NCBI GenBank assembly: GCA_022486705.1
Contig: JAKVKC010000008.1
Location: 19,275-83,274 of the forward strand
DNA from: Solobacterium sp.
GTDB lineage: Bacteria; Bacillota_I; Bacilli_A; Erysipelotrichales; Erysipelotrichaceae
Reading direction: 5' to 3'
DNA length: 64,000 nucleotides
The translations under genes and the position numbers were made by a program. Of the stretch, positions 1 through 7,769 are shown piece by piece (position 1 is the stretch's first letter; each line of letters opens with the position of its first letter). The notes under the pieces were generated by a model, which was not told where the DNA came from, ran no database searches, and was given only the letters and a program-made list of their open reading frames with translations.

Positions 1-760
1 TCAGGAGCTTTTCAATGCAGGATAAGCCATCAATCGAGCTCTGCCAAATATCCGTAAAGACATAGTCATACTGAGACAGATGCTCTTGGCGGTAATAGGC
101 GAAAGCATCTCCTTCAATAATGGTCACTTTCTTATTCTGCGGAAACTGCGGATACAGAAAACGATTGAACATTTCAATGACCTGGGAACTGCTTTCAATG
201 CATGTTACGGTATCTACGCGGGGATTCATGAGCGCCATATAGATGAAGTATCCGATGCCCAGACCGAAGGTCAGTACATTGCCATGTGCTTTTGCGGCTG
301 GGACATCATTGGTCGCTGCTTCACTTGGCGCATCCATCATCCAATCCCTGTCGTCCTGATATAAATAAATAGCATCAAAATTGCGATCCATCGCTCTGAG
401 CTTCATCCAATCATTCAATTCTCTTTTTGGGTCTTTCTGAATGCAGTCGGTATTGAATAATTCATGCCCAGCTGTATTTTCAGTCTGATAGGAAAAATGC
501 TCATTCTTAACAAGATCCAAAGAAACATGCGAATGATAGCTGGATCTTTCCCATGCATCAGCAGATAAGAATAGAGAAGGCCAAGTATTGATATCGCCCT
601 GAAATTCAGCAAAGCCGGCGTCATGCATGGCTGCCTGGATCTTGGCTTCATTTGCTTTGGTCGCATGCATGCCGAGAAAACTGTTTTTGTCATCCGACTG
701 AAGATGACTGCGGCAGCGGCTGCAGAAAGCTTCGATCTCTTTTGTTGATTGGATTTCCAT
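1..760 (-). CDS. SAM-dependent methyltransferase / spermidine synthase-like protein, 3' end cut by window edge
   Basis: An open frame runs leftward from the ATG at 760-758 to the window edge without a stop, giving 253 residues. Residues 161-171 (NVLTFGLGIGY) look like the glycine-rich SAM-binding motif I. CIES (187-190) would be the acidic end of motif II, and EGDAF (216-220) plus YDYVFTDIW (231-239) the motifs found in spermidine synthase-like Rossmann methyltransferases. The first 150 residues match nothing I recognise and contain two Cys (CSRC, 13-16). The frame is convincing because it keeps codon bias throughout. No Shine-Dalgarno precedes the ATG; a TACAAT box lies 6 nt upstream, so the mRNA may be leaderless. 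It is divergent from surE. The substrate is unknown. Confidence 0.7.
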   Translation of the reverse strand, partial: MEIQSTKEIEAFCSRCRSHLQSDDKNSFLGMHATKANEAKIQAAMHDAGFAEFQGDINTWPSLFLSADAWERSSYHSHVSLDLVKNEHFSYQTENTAGHELFNTDCIQKDPKRELNDWMKLRAMDRNFDAIYLYQDDRDWMMDAPSEAATNDVPAAKAHGNVLTFGLGIGYFIYMALMNPRVDTVTCIESSSQVIEMFNRFLYPQFPQNKKVTIIEGDAFAYYRQEHLSQYDYVFTDIWQSSIDGLSCIEKLL

Positions 761-766
761 GGGACT

Positions 767-772
767 ATTGTA
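767..772 (-). promoter_or_regulatory. -10 box of the methyltransferase-like gene
   Basis: On the minus strand TACAAT ends 6 nt before the ATG at 760. This places the predicted transcription start at or next to the A of the start codon. No good -35 is seen, so this is moderate support only. Confidence 0.4.
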
Positions 773-793
773 GCATGTCCGCAATGTCATATA

Positions 794-802
794 TGCTATA
801 AT
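794..802 (+). promoter_or_regulatory. Extended -10 promoter of surE
   Basis: TGCTATAAT is a TGn-extended consensus -10, 21 nt before the surE start and followed by a GGGAG ribosome binding site. No clear -35 is present, as is common for extended -10 promoters. Confidence 0.55.
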
Positions 803-823
803 ATGCCGCAGGGAGAATAAAAG

Positions 824-1600
824 ATGCGTATTTTATTAGCAAATGATGATGGCATTGATGCCAAAGGCATCGCTGCCTTAGTGGATATTCTGAAAAATGA
901 TCATGAAGTCTATGTTGCTGCACCGCACCGTCAGCGGAGCGGCTACAGTCACTCGATAACCTATTTTATCCGCCATCGGAAAGCATGGCGCCGTGAGATG
1001 GAGGGTACGGCAGGGGCATGGGCAATCGATGCAACGCCAGCAGACTGTGTCTATTATGGCTGTTTTGCGTTCTTAAAGCAGCTGCCTGATCTGATTATCA
1101 CCGGTATCAATCAAGGTGAGAATCTATCTACTGACTGTATTTATTCCGGTACAGTAGGAGCTGCATCGGAAGGCATCATTCTGGGCATTCCGTCCATTGC
1201 TGTTTCTTTATGTTCCTATACAAGTGAAGATTATGAAGCGGCTGCCAAAGCAGTGCGGAAGATCATTCCTTACTATATGAAAGATCCGCATCGCTTGGAG
1301 TATCTGCTGAATATCAATGTGCCGGCTCTTCCTTACGAAGAGCTCAAGGGATACCGCATAACTCAGATTGAAGGAAGCCGAAGCTATGAGAAGCCGGTTG
1401 AAGTCCTTGATCAGAAGGATGGTTCACTGCTGCTCGTATGCGATCAGGTGCCGATGACATCTTCGCATATGCTCAATACTCTGGCAGGGGATGTGACAGC
1501 GGTCAGAAACGGCTATGTCTCAATTACGCCGCTGGACAATGAAACAACGAACTTAGATCAGATGAAGAATATGAAGGGATATGAAGATATTCCCTTCTGA
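824..1600 (+). CDS. surE: 5'/3'-nucleotidase SurE
   Basis: SurE is a metal-dependent cytoplasmic phosphatase acting on nucleoside 5'- and 3'-monophosphates. The 258-residue length fits the family. The N-terminal MRILLANDDGI carries the metal-binding Asp pair (8, 9). RQRSGYSHS (37-45) holds the metal-ligand Ser, and TGINQGEN (about residue 95) the Asn loop. A GGGAG ribosome site precedes the ATG. It lies 17 nt upstream of the permease gene and probably shares its transcript. No unusual features; the family assignment is secure. Confidence 0.95.
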   Translation: MRILLANDDGIDAKGIAALVDILKNDHEVYVAAPHRQRSGYSHSITYFIRHRKAWRREMEGTAGAWAIDATPADCVYYGCFAFLKQLPDLIITGINQGENLSTDCIYSGTVGAASEGIILGIPSIAVSLCSYTSEDYEAAAKAVRKIIPYYMKDPHRLEYLLNINVPALPYEELKGYRITQIEGSRSYEKPVEVLDQKDGSLLLVCDQVPMTSSHMLNTLAGDVTAVRNGYVSITPLDNETTNLDQMKNMKGYEDIPF

Positions 1601-1617
1601 AAGAAGGAGAGGCTCAC

Positions 1618-2886
1618 ATGATTCCAGCATTGATCATATTTATCATCATGTATGCACTGCTGCTTGCTCTGCCGGATAAGCGCTATATTACGGCTTTGGC
1701 GGCGGCTGCAGTTTTCATTGTTACCGGCATTCTGCCGATCCAGAAAGTGATCGGGGCAGTAGAATGGAATGTCATCCTGATGTTAGCAGGAACAATGATG
1801 GTCGTTGAACTGTTCATTGAAAGCAGAATGCCTGCCCGCATGGCGGAGCAGCTGCTGAAGATCGTACCGAATATTCAATGGGCAATTGTTGCTTTAGCTT
1901 TGTTCGCTGGTCTGGTCTCTGCTTTTGTGGACAATGTTGCTACTGTGCTGATGGTCGCACCGATCGGTTTGGCAGTCGCTAAGAAACTGCATACAAATCC
2001 AATCCCAGTGATCATTTCGATTGCGGTATCTTCCAACCTGCAGGGCGCTGCGACCTTGGTCGGCGATACGACCAGTATTCTTCTGGGCGGCTATGCAAAT
2101 ATGAGCTTCAATGATTTCTTCTGGTTCATGGGACGGCCAGGCATTGCTTTCTCTGTTGAAGCGGGTGCTCTGCTGACGATTCCTGTTCTTCTGTTCCTTT
2201 TCCGCAAAGAAAAAGATAAGGTAGATGCGGATGCTGAGACGAAAGTCGATGACAAAGTGCCGACCTTCTTAATGTTCGGTGTCATCGCTGCTCTGATCTT
2301 TGCTTCGCAGTTCCCGAATAAGCCGGAGCTGACCAATGGCTTTATCTGCATTGGCTTCGCTGCTTTCGGCATTCTTTACCGCGTTATCCGTGAAAAGAGC
2401 ACAGATGTGATCGCCCGTATCTTCAAAGCAGTTGATTATCATACATTGCTGCTCTTGATTGGATTGTTCATTGTTATTGGAGGCATCAGCGAAGCCGGTG
2501 TGATATCGGCAATTGCGGATCTGTTTGTTAAGATCGGCGGCAATTCCCTGTTCCTGATGTATACGCTGATCGTATTTGCATCGGTGTTCATTTCTGCTTT
2601 TGTTGATAATATCCCGTACGTTGCGACAATGCTTCCCGTCGTGCAGGGGATTGCAGTATCCATGGGCGTTGAACCATACGTTCTGTACTACGGCCTGCTG
2701 ATCGGTGCAACGCTGGGAGGAAACCTGACACCTGTCGGTGCTTCGGCAAATATTGCCGGCATCGGTATCCTGCAGAAGGATGGCTATGAAGTGTCCACAA
2801 CAGACTACCTGAAAATCGGTGTTCCGTTTACACTGGTCGCGGTTGCGGCTGGATATATTGTCAACTGGCTGATCTGGGGAATGTGA
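1618..2886 (+). CDS. ArsB/NhaD-type (SLC13-like, ion transporter superfamily) permease
   Basis: This 422-residue protein has about eleven hydrophobic segments and the internal duplication typical of the ion transporter superfamily. Each half carries an Asp-Asn membrane motif: AFVDNVATVLMVAP (about residues 102-115) and AFVDNIPYVATMLP (about 328-341). That pattern is characteristic of ArsB/NhaD permeases. Members move arsenite, Na+ in exchange for H+, or dicarboxylates, so the substrate cannot be assigned. No ars regulator, reductase or ATPase lies nearby, which argues against a dedicated arsenic role. It follows surE by 17 nt with an AAAGGAGAGG ribosome site and looks co-transcribed. A basic/acidic loop around residues 198-212 joins the two halves. 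Confidence 0.85.
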   Translation: MIPALIIFIIMYALLLALPDKRYITALAAAAVFIVTGILPIQKVIGAVEWNVILMLAGTMMVVELFIESRMPARMAEQLLKIVPNIQWAIVALALFAGLVSAFVDNVATVLMVAPIGLAVAKKLHTNPIPVIISIAVSSNLQGAATLVGDTTSILLGGYANMSFNDFFWFMGRPGIAFSVEAGALLTIPVLLFLFRKEKDKVDADAETKVDDKVPTFLMFGVIAALIFASQFPNKPELTNGFICIGFAAFGILYRVIREKSTDVIARIFKAVDYHTLLLLIGLFIVIGGISEAGVISAIADLFVKIGGNSLFLMYTLIVFASVFISAFVDNIPYVATMLPVVQGIAVSMGVEPYVLYYGLLIGATLGGNLTPVGASANIAGIGILQKDGYEVSTTDYLKIGVPFTLVAVAAGYIVNWLIWGM

Positions 2887-2969
2887 GCATAAAAGACATA
2901 CCTTCCGATAGCACTGTGTTTTATGCGCCTGGAACTATTCCAGCTTCTAAAAAAGAATTGCAAATAAAG

Positions 2970-2998
2970 TTGCATTCCCAAGGGATGTTTGTTATTAT
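2970..2998 (+). promoter_or_regulatory. Promoter of the tRNA array
   Basis: TTGCAT (2970-2975), a 17-nt spacer and TATTAT (2993-2998) lie 26 nt before the first tRNA. This is good sigma-A spacing and the position expected for a stable RNA promoter. Confidence 0.55.
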
Positions 2999-3023
2999 AT
3001 TTGAGCACTGTTTAACAGCGCAT

Positions 3024-3100
3024 GCGCCGATAGCTCAACTGGATAGAGCATTTGACTACGAATCAAAAGGTTGCGAGTTCGACTCTTGTTCGGCGCACCA
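3024..3100 (+). tRNA. tRNA-Arg (ACG)
   Basis: The seven-base acceptor GCGCCGA pairs with TCGGCGC. The anticodon loop CTACGAA gives ACG, and the T arm contains GAGTTCGACTC. The CCA end is encoded. First gene of a seven-tRNA array. Confidence 0.95.
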
Positions 3101-3106
3101 TTATGT

Positions 3107-3183
3107 CGGGATGTAGCACAGCTTGGTAGTGCACTTGATTTGGGATCAAGGGGTCACAGGTTCGAATCCTGCCATCCCGACCA
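3107..3183 (+). tRNA. tRNA-Pro (TGG)
   Basis: Acceptor CGGGATG pairs with CATCCCG. The anticodon stem CTTGA/TCAAG encloses TTTGGGA, giving TGG. CCA is encoded. It starts 6 nt after tRNA-Arg. Confidence 0.95.
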
Positions 3184-3190
3184 TTATTGC

Positions 3191-3267
3191 GGCGAGGTAG
3201 CTCAGTTGGCTAGAGCAATCGGTTCATACCCGGAAGATCGTGAGTTCGAGTCTCACCCTCGCTACCA
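3191..3267 (+). tRNA. tRNA-Met (CAT), elongator
   Basis: Acceptor GGCGAGG pairs with CCTCGCT (one G-U). The anticodon loop TTCATAC gives CAT with the normal U33. The 3'-CCA is encoded. The arm GGTTCATACC resembles Bacillus elongator tRNA-Met. It lacks the C1-A72 mismatch and the three G-C pairs of initiators. It would be a substrate of TmcAL, whose gene is at 28.2 kb. Confidence 0.9.
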
Positions 3268-3317
3268 TTTGTATTAATGTGTTCGGGCAGATAAAATTTA
3301 GATTCTGTTTGTTTCTC

Positions 3318-3391
3318 GGACCCTTAGCTCAGTTGGTCAGAGCCGTCGGCCCATAACCGACTGGTCGAAGGTTCGAGTCCTTCAGGGTCCA
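3318..3391 (+). tRNA. tRNA-Ile2 (CAT, lysidine-type) with C33
   Basis: Acceptor GGACCCT pairs with AGGGTCC. The body closely resembles the Bacillus tRNA-Ile2 whose CAT anticodon is changed to lysidine-AT by TilS. Two features stand out. The anticodon loop reads CCCATAA, so position 33 is C instead of the nearly universal U. The 3' end is followed by CCT, so CCA is not encoded. It sits 50 nt after tRNA-Met. It could be mistaken for a second tRNA-Met from the anticodon alone. Confidence 0.85.
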
Positions 3392-3403
3392 CCTAGTTTT
3401 ATT

Positions 3404-3494
3404 GGAGGAGTACCCAAGTGGTTGAAGGGTCCGGTCTTGAAAACCGGTAGGTCGGGAAACTGGCGCCTGGGTTCGAATCCCAGCTCCTCCGCCA
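3404..3494 (+). tRNA. tRNA-Ser (TGA)
   Basis: Acceptor GGAGGAG pairs with CTCCTCC. The anticodon stem CCGGT/ACCGG encloses CTTGAAA, giving TGA. The long variable arm of a class II tRNA is present and CCA is encoded; 91 nt. Confidence 0.95.
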
Positions 3495-3535
3495 TTATTT
3501 GTTTCAAACACATGCATCAAAATCTTTATTCTTGT

Positions 3536-3612
3536 CGCGAGGTAGAGCAGCCTGGTAGCTCGTCGGGCCCATAACCCGGAGGTCGTTGGTTCAAATCCTT
3601 CCCTCGCAACCA
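3536..3612 (+). tRNA. Initiator tRNA-fMet (CAT) with C33
   Basis: The initiator hallmarks are present: C1 opposite A72 (CGCGAGG against CCTCGCA), and three consecutive G-C pairs at the base of the anticodon stem (GGG/CCC). The anticodon loop reads CCCATAA, so position 33 is C instead of U, as in the Ile2 gene of this array. CCA is encoded. Confidence 0.92.
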
Positions 3613-3614
3613 TT

Positions 3615-3687
<73 letters not shown>

Positions 3688-3691
3688 CCTG

Positions 3692-3719
3692 AAGCTGATT
3701 CCGATCAGCTTTTCTTTTG
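3692..3719 (+). terminator. Terminator of the tRNA array
   Basis: A perfect 8-bp stem AAGCTGAT/ATCAGCTT with a TCCG tetraloop is followed by TTCTTTTG. It begins 4 nt after the tRNA-Phe discriminator base. Confidence 0.85.
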
Positions 3720-3786
3720 CTTTCATGGCAGTATGATATGAATGTACAGCATGCCATACGAAACAGGTTAATTCAGACCTGTTTTT

Positions 3787-3795
3787 TGTTATAAT
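3787..3795 (+). promoter_or_regulatory. Extended -10 directly before the PfkB-like gene
   Basis: TGTTATAAT ends 7 nt before the ATG at 3803. The predicted start of transcription coincides with the start codon, and no Shine-Dalgarno is present, so a leaderless mRNA is likely. Confidence 0.55.
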
Positions 3796-3802
3796 TGAGT
3801 CT

Positions 3803-4696
3803 ATGAAAAAAACTTTAATTATTGGACCGGTTTTTACCGAGATATTGAATGATGTAGATGAGCTGCCGAAAGGCAATGAAGACTTTATACCGAAGCATAC
3901 AGAACAGAGAGTGCGCGGCAGCGGATATGAGACGGCTCGGGTGCTGAATGGATTCGGTTTTCCTTATGAGCTGATAGCACCGGCTGGCACTGGTATCTAT
4001 GGAGACCTGGTGAAAAAGGAATGTGCAGAGAATCATGTGCCGGTGATTGCCAAGCCGGGCATCAATGGATGCATGTATACTTTGACGGATGCTAAAGGAA
4101 AAGAAGGCTACATGTGTGTTCCCGGGGCGGAATATGAATTTGACCTGGAGGATATTCAGTATATCGATCCAGAAGAGATTTCTTTGGCAGCTGTCTTTGG
4201 ATCAATGCTGACAGGAGAGAATGCATCCGACCTGATTCAGGCATTGGATGATCTGAATCAGCCCATCCTGTTCATTCCGGAAAATCGCGGGGATGAGATC
4301 GACGAAGAAATACTGAAAGAGATGCTTGCGCTGCAGCCGCAGCTGTTCTTAACTGACAGTGAAGCATATTTCATTGCTGGGGCATGCACGAATGATATGA
4401 AAGAAACAGCGGATGCTTTATATCGAGAAAGCGAAGCAGCAGTCATGATCTATCAGGAGCAGGAAGGAATCTATACAGAAGATGGCGATGAGCCGGCACT
4501 TATTCCCTGTCATAGAAAGATCCAGCTCAATATGCTGACGGCTGGCTATATGGCAGCCATTACAGCAGGAATATCACGGCAGAGTGCACTGCGCTATGCT
4601 GTCAGCTTCGCGGAAGACTGCGGCAGGGCTATGCCGGACAGCAGCCTCTTTGAAAGAGAAAAAAGACAGCTGGCCAAAATGATCTTAGGAAAGTAG
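3803..4696 (+). CDS. PfkB/ribokinase-family protein lacking the catalytic Asp (possible pseudokinase)
   Basis: The 297-residue length and fold markers suggest the PfkB sugar/nucleoside kinase family. They include an N-terminal TLIIGPVFTEIL strand, DELPKGNED for the substrate lid, and a VRGSGYETARVLNGFG segment in place of the usual GG-x-N-x-A-x-LG. The C-terminal signature GAGD, whose Asp is the catalytic base, reads TAGY in the stretch LNMLTAGYMAA. I infer loss of kinase activity or a changed role. The gene is 4 nt upstream of the P-type ATPase and co-transcribed with it. It appears to be expressed from a leaderless mRNA. A non-catalytic sugar- or nucleotide-sensing role is possible but unproven. 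Confidence 0.75.
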   Translation: MKKTLIIGPVFTEILNDVDELPKGNEDFIPKHTEQRVRGSGYETARVLNGFGFPYELIAPAGTGIYGDLVKKECAENHVPVIAKPGINGCMYTLTDAKGKEGYMCVPGAEYEFDLEDIQYIDPEEISLAAVFGSMLTGENASDLIQALDDLNQPILFIPENRGDEIDEEILKEMLALQPQLFLTDSEAYFIAGACTNDMKETADALYRESEAAVMIYQEQEGIYTEDGDEPALIPCHRKIQLNMLTAGYMAAITAGISRQSALRYAVSFAEDCGRAMPDSSLFEREKRQLAKMILGK

Positions 4697-4700
4697 GTAT

Positions 4701-7046
4701 ATGTACAGCGGATTAAGCAATCAGGAAGTACAGAAAAAGAAAGAACAGGGACTGATCAATGGGCAGACCAGACGGATGTCCCGTTCTTATAAAGAAATTG
4801 TTAAAGCGAATACACTGACATATTTTAACTTTGTCAATATTGTTCTTTTTATTGTCGTCTGTTTTACCGGTCAGCTGAACAATGCTTTATTCATTCTGAC
4901 GATGATAGCCAACACATGCATTGGCATCTTCCAGGAGATCAAATCAAAGAAGCTCTTGGACCAGATGGCAATCCTGGTGGTGACAAAGGTCGAAGCCAAG
5001 CGCGAAGGTACATGGAGCGAGATCCCGGTCTCTGAGATCGTGCTGGATGATCTGATCAATTTGGATGCAGGCGATCAGGTGCCTGTTGACGGAGATGTAG
5101 AAGAAGGATATCTGGAAGTCAACGAGAGCATGCTGACGGGCGAATCCAATACGGTGATCAAACAGGCAGGAGACCATGTTTATGCCGGCACCATTATCAC
5201 TTCCGGCAAAGCAAGTGCGCATGTAACAAAAGTTGGAAAAAACTGCTTGGCTTCGCAGATCATGGCCGAAGCGCAGAAAGAAAAGAAAGCAGAATCCAAA
5301 CTTCACAACGATCTGAATAAACTGATCCGAGTGATCTCTTTTGCCATCATTCCGCTTGGCATTGTTCTGTACCTTGTACAGAAGAATGGGCTCGGCATGG
5401 ATTGGCAGGATTCGATTCTGAAGACAGTTGCAGCCGTTGTTGGCATGATCCCAGAGGGACTTGTTGTCCTGACATCCATTGCATTGGCTGTTTCTGTCAT
5501 CCGTCTTTCACGGCAGAAAGTATTGGTGCAGGATCTGTTCTCTATTGAGTCTTTAGCGCGCGTTGATACGATCTGCTTGGATAAGACCGGTACACTGACA
5601 CAGGGGACAATGAAAGTGACATCTGTACGGCCGCTGCTCAATGCCCAACCGGATCAGGTCAAAGATCTTATGGGCTCCTATTTGAATGGAATGGAAAAGC
5701 CGAATGCGACTTCACGCGCCATGATTGATTTCTTTGGTACCAATTCGCATTATGCGAAAGATAAAATACTGCCATTCTCTTCCGACAGAAAATATGCCGG
5801 TGCGGCTCTGCACAATCAGGGAAGCATCTATGTCGGTGCGGTCAATTTCCTTTTCCCAAAAGGATGCCCCGCAGCCAATGCATATCTGCAGGAACATACG
5901 GCCAATGGTGAGCGCGTGATCATTATTGCTCACAGCGATGAAGCCATCGGTGAAAGGCTCCCGGAAGATCTGGAACCATTGGCTATGGTCGCTATCAAGG
6001 ATGTTCTCAGAGATCATGTCGAAGATATCATGCAGTATTTCCAAAAACAGAATGTAGATATCAGAGTCATCTCCGGCGATGATCCTGCGACGGTCTCTGC
6101 TTTGGCAAAACAGGCTGGGATCCCATATGCAGACCATTATGTCGATATGTCCAAGACTTCTGAGACCATTGAAGAATGTGCTTCGAATTATATGGTCTTC
6201 GGACGTGTTCTGCCGGATCAGAAAAAAGCATTGGTCAAAGCACTGAAGAAGCAGGGACGTACGGTCGCCATGACGGGCGATGGGGTCAATGATGTACCAG
6301 CCCTGAAGACAGCCGATGTATCGGTTGCTATGGCAGCGGGAGCTTCGGCCGCAAAGGACAGTGCCAATATCGTTCTCTTGGATAATGATTTCGGCAGAAT
6401 GCCGAGCATTGTAGATGAAGGGAGAAGAGTCATCAACAATATCTCAAGAGCTTCATCAATGTATTTAGTCAAGACCGTCTTCTCCATGCTCCTGAGCATC
6501 TACGTTATCTGTCTGGTCAGAGAATATCCTTTCCTGCCAGTCCATCTTTCTGTGATCAGTGCCTTTGGCGTCGGCATACCGACTTTCTTCCTGCAGCTGG
6601 AACCATCCTTTGAAAAGGTCAGCGGAAGATTCTTTCCGAATGCTCTGCGCAATTCGGTGCCAAGTGCGATTGCGGTATTCCTGAGTGCGATCCTATGCAT
6701 GCTGGTCAGAGATGGTTTCTATCTGCCGAATGAGAGATTCTATGGGATCTTTGTGACCGTGACGAGCTTCATTTATATTTATACGCTGTACCGTGTCTAC
6801 TATCCGCCGACAAAACTGCGCTGGACGGTCTTTGCGGCTATGGGCATCTGTATGATCCTGGTGTTTGTCTTTGCTCATCAGCTGGTCAATGTTGCCTATG
6901 CATGGATCGATCTTGTGGTCATTCTACCGATGATGGCATTGGAACCATTTCTGATTGCTTTCATTGCCAGGATCTATGATGCCATCGGTGATTTCTTTGC
7001 ATCGATCTTAGATTTCTTTTACAGCAGGTTCCATCATGAAGGATAA
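4701..7046 (+). CDS. Cation-translocating P-type ATPase (P2-like)
   Basis: This 781-residue membrane pump has the P-type ATPase signatures in order. The actuator-domain TGES lies at 146-149 and the membrane motif PEGL at 251-254. The phosphorylation motif DKTGTLT is at 294-300, and the hinge TGDGVNDVPALK near residue 525. Hydrophobic pairs at about 38-78, 210-262 and several after 590 give roughly ten transmembrane helices. PEGL is the fourth-helix motif seen in P2-type Ca2+/cation pumps, but this compact subgroup common in Firmicutes has no settled substrate. There is no N-terminal heavy-metal domain and no CPC motif, which argues against a copper or cadmium pump. It starts 4 nt after the PfkB-like gene and overlaps the next HAD gene by 11 nt. 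Confidence 0.92.
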   Translation: MYSGLSNQEVQKKKEQGLINGQTRRMSRSYKEIVKANTLTYFNFVNIVLFIVVCFTGQLNNALFILTMIANTCIGIFQEIKSKKLLDQMAILVVTKVEAKREGTWSEIPVSEIVLDDLINLDAGDQVPVDGDVEEGYLEVNESMLTGESNTVIKQAGDHVYAGTIITSGKASAHVTKVGKNCLASQIMAEAQKEKKAESKLHNDLNKLIRVISFAIIPLGIVLYLVQKNGLGMDWQDSILKTVAAVVGMIPEGLVVLTSIALAVSVIRLSRQKVLVQDLFSIESLARVDTICLDKTGTLTQGTMKVTSVRPLLNAQPDQVKDLMGSYLNGMEKPNATSRAMIDFFGTNSHYAKDKILPFSSDRKYAGAALHNQGSIYVGAVNFLFPKGCPAANAYLQEHTANGERVIIIAHSDEAIGERLPEDLEPLAMVAIKDVLRDHVEDIMQYFQKQNVDIRVISGDDPATVSALAKQAGIPYADHYVDMSKTSETIEECASNYMVFGRVLPDQKKALVKALKKQGRTVAMTGDGVNDVPALKTADVSVAMAAGASAAKDSANIVLLDNDFGRMPSIVDEGRRVINNISRASSMYLVKTVFSMLLSIYVICLVREYPFLPVHLSVISAFGVGIPTFFLQLEPSFEKVSGRFFPNALRNSVPSAIAVFLSAILCMLVRDGFYLPNERFYGIFVTVTSFIYIYTLYRVYYPPTKLRWTVFAAMGICMILVFVFAHQLVNVAYAWIDLVVILPMMALEPFLIAFIARIYDAIGDFFASILDFFYSRFHHEG

Positions 7047-7572
7047 GCATGTGCCGGATCTGCCGATGATCGAATATATCATGCATGCAAATCAGAAAAA
7101 GGGAAATCATAAGATCTATCTGTTCCTGGATTTTGATGGAGTGATCAATGTGTTCTGTCAGGAAGGAACAGAGGCATATAAAAAGAAGATCAAAGAATCA
7201 GGCAGTTCTTTTGATTTCGCTGATCGGAAAGCAGTGGAGCGGCTGAACCGTTTCTGCGAGGATTATCCGGTGCAGGTGATTATTTCTTCTTCCTGGCGCT
7301 TTGGCCGGCTGAAGGGATGCACTGCTTACTTAAAGCAAGCTGGTCTCAAAGATGAAAAGATCATTGCAGATACGACGCAGACGGCTTCTTTTCAGGAAAG
7401 AGAAGCAGATATTGAACAGTATCTTTTAGCTCATCCCGACTTCAGCGGCTTCCTGATCTTTGATGATATGGATATGCCTCATTTTGAAGATTATCTTGTT
7501 CAAACTGATCCATTTAAGGGCTGGAATGCAGAAAGAGATCGCGCTGCGCGCAGAATCGTTAAAAAATTCTAG
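7036..7572 (+). CDS. Small HAD-superfamily protein (Swiss-Army-Knife RNA-repair HAD-like domain)
   Basis: The 178-residue protein has HAD motif I FLDFDGVIN (about residues 31-39), motif II VIISSSWRFG (about 79-88) and an acidic motif FLIFDDMDM (about 134-142). ISSSWR following DFDGV is typical of the HAD-like domain found in RNA-repair polyproteins and in stand-alone form in many Firmicutes. Here it is a stand-alone protein. Its start overlaps the P-type ATPase by 11 nt, so translation is probably coupled, but no functional link is evident. A generic phosphatase is the alternative. Confidence 0.7.
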   Translation: MKDKHVPDLPMIEYIMHANQKKGNHKIYLFLDFDGVINVFCQEGTEAYKKKIKESGSSFDFADRKAVERLNRFCEDYPVQVIISSSWRFGRLKGCTAYLKQAGLKDEKIIADTTQTASFQEREADIEQYLLAHPDFSGFLIFDDMDMPHFEDYLVQTDPFKGWNAERDRAARRIVKKF

Positions 7573-7598
7573 ACATTTCGGCATCTCTTAGGTATAAT
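7570..7598 (+). promoter_or_regulatory. Promoter of tRNA-Leu
   Basis: TAGACA (7570-7575), a 17-nt spacer and the consensus TATAAT (7593-7598) lie 13 nt before the tRNA. The -35 overlaps the stop codon of the preceding HAD gene. Confidence 0.7.
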
Positions 7599-7611
7599 CA
7601 TTCTTGCTGAT

Positions 7612-7696
7612 GCGGATATGGCGGAATTGGCAGACGCGCTAGTTTCAGGTACTAGTGGGGCGACCCGTGCTGGTTCAAATCCAGTTATCCGCACCA
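7612..7696 (+). tRNA. tRNA-Leu (CAG)
   Basis: Acceptor GCGGATA pairs with TATCCGC. The anticodon stem CTAGT/ACTAG encloses TTCAGGT, giving CAG. A class II variable arm is present and CCA is encoded. It is a single tRNA gene with its own promoter and terminator. Confidence 0.95.
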
Positions 7697-7703
7697 TAAG
7701 AAA

Positions 7704-7733
7704 AGTTCACTTTAAGAAGTGAGCTTTTTTTTT
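7704..7733 (+). terminator. Terminator of tRNA-Leu
   Basis: A 9-bp stem AGTTCACTT/AAGTGAGCT (one G-U) with loop TAAG is followed by nine T residues. Confidence 0.9.
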
Positions 7734-7769
7734 GATATGATATATTATGCAGCCAAAAGAGGAAAAGAT

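Noticed and set aside
1618..2886. Calling the permease an arsenite pump
   Set aside because: Only the family can be seen; there is no ars operon context.
3318..3391. Reading the second CAT tRNA as another tRNA-Met
   Set aside because: Its body matches tRNA-Ile2 (lysidine type) and differs from both the elongator and initiator Met genes in the same array.
7719..7769. Upstream ATG start for the GNAT protein
   Set aside because: It lies inside the tRNA-Leu terminator hairpin; the ATG at 7770 has GAGGAAAAG.
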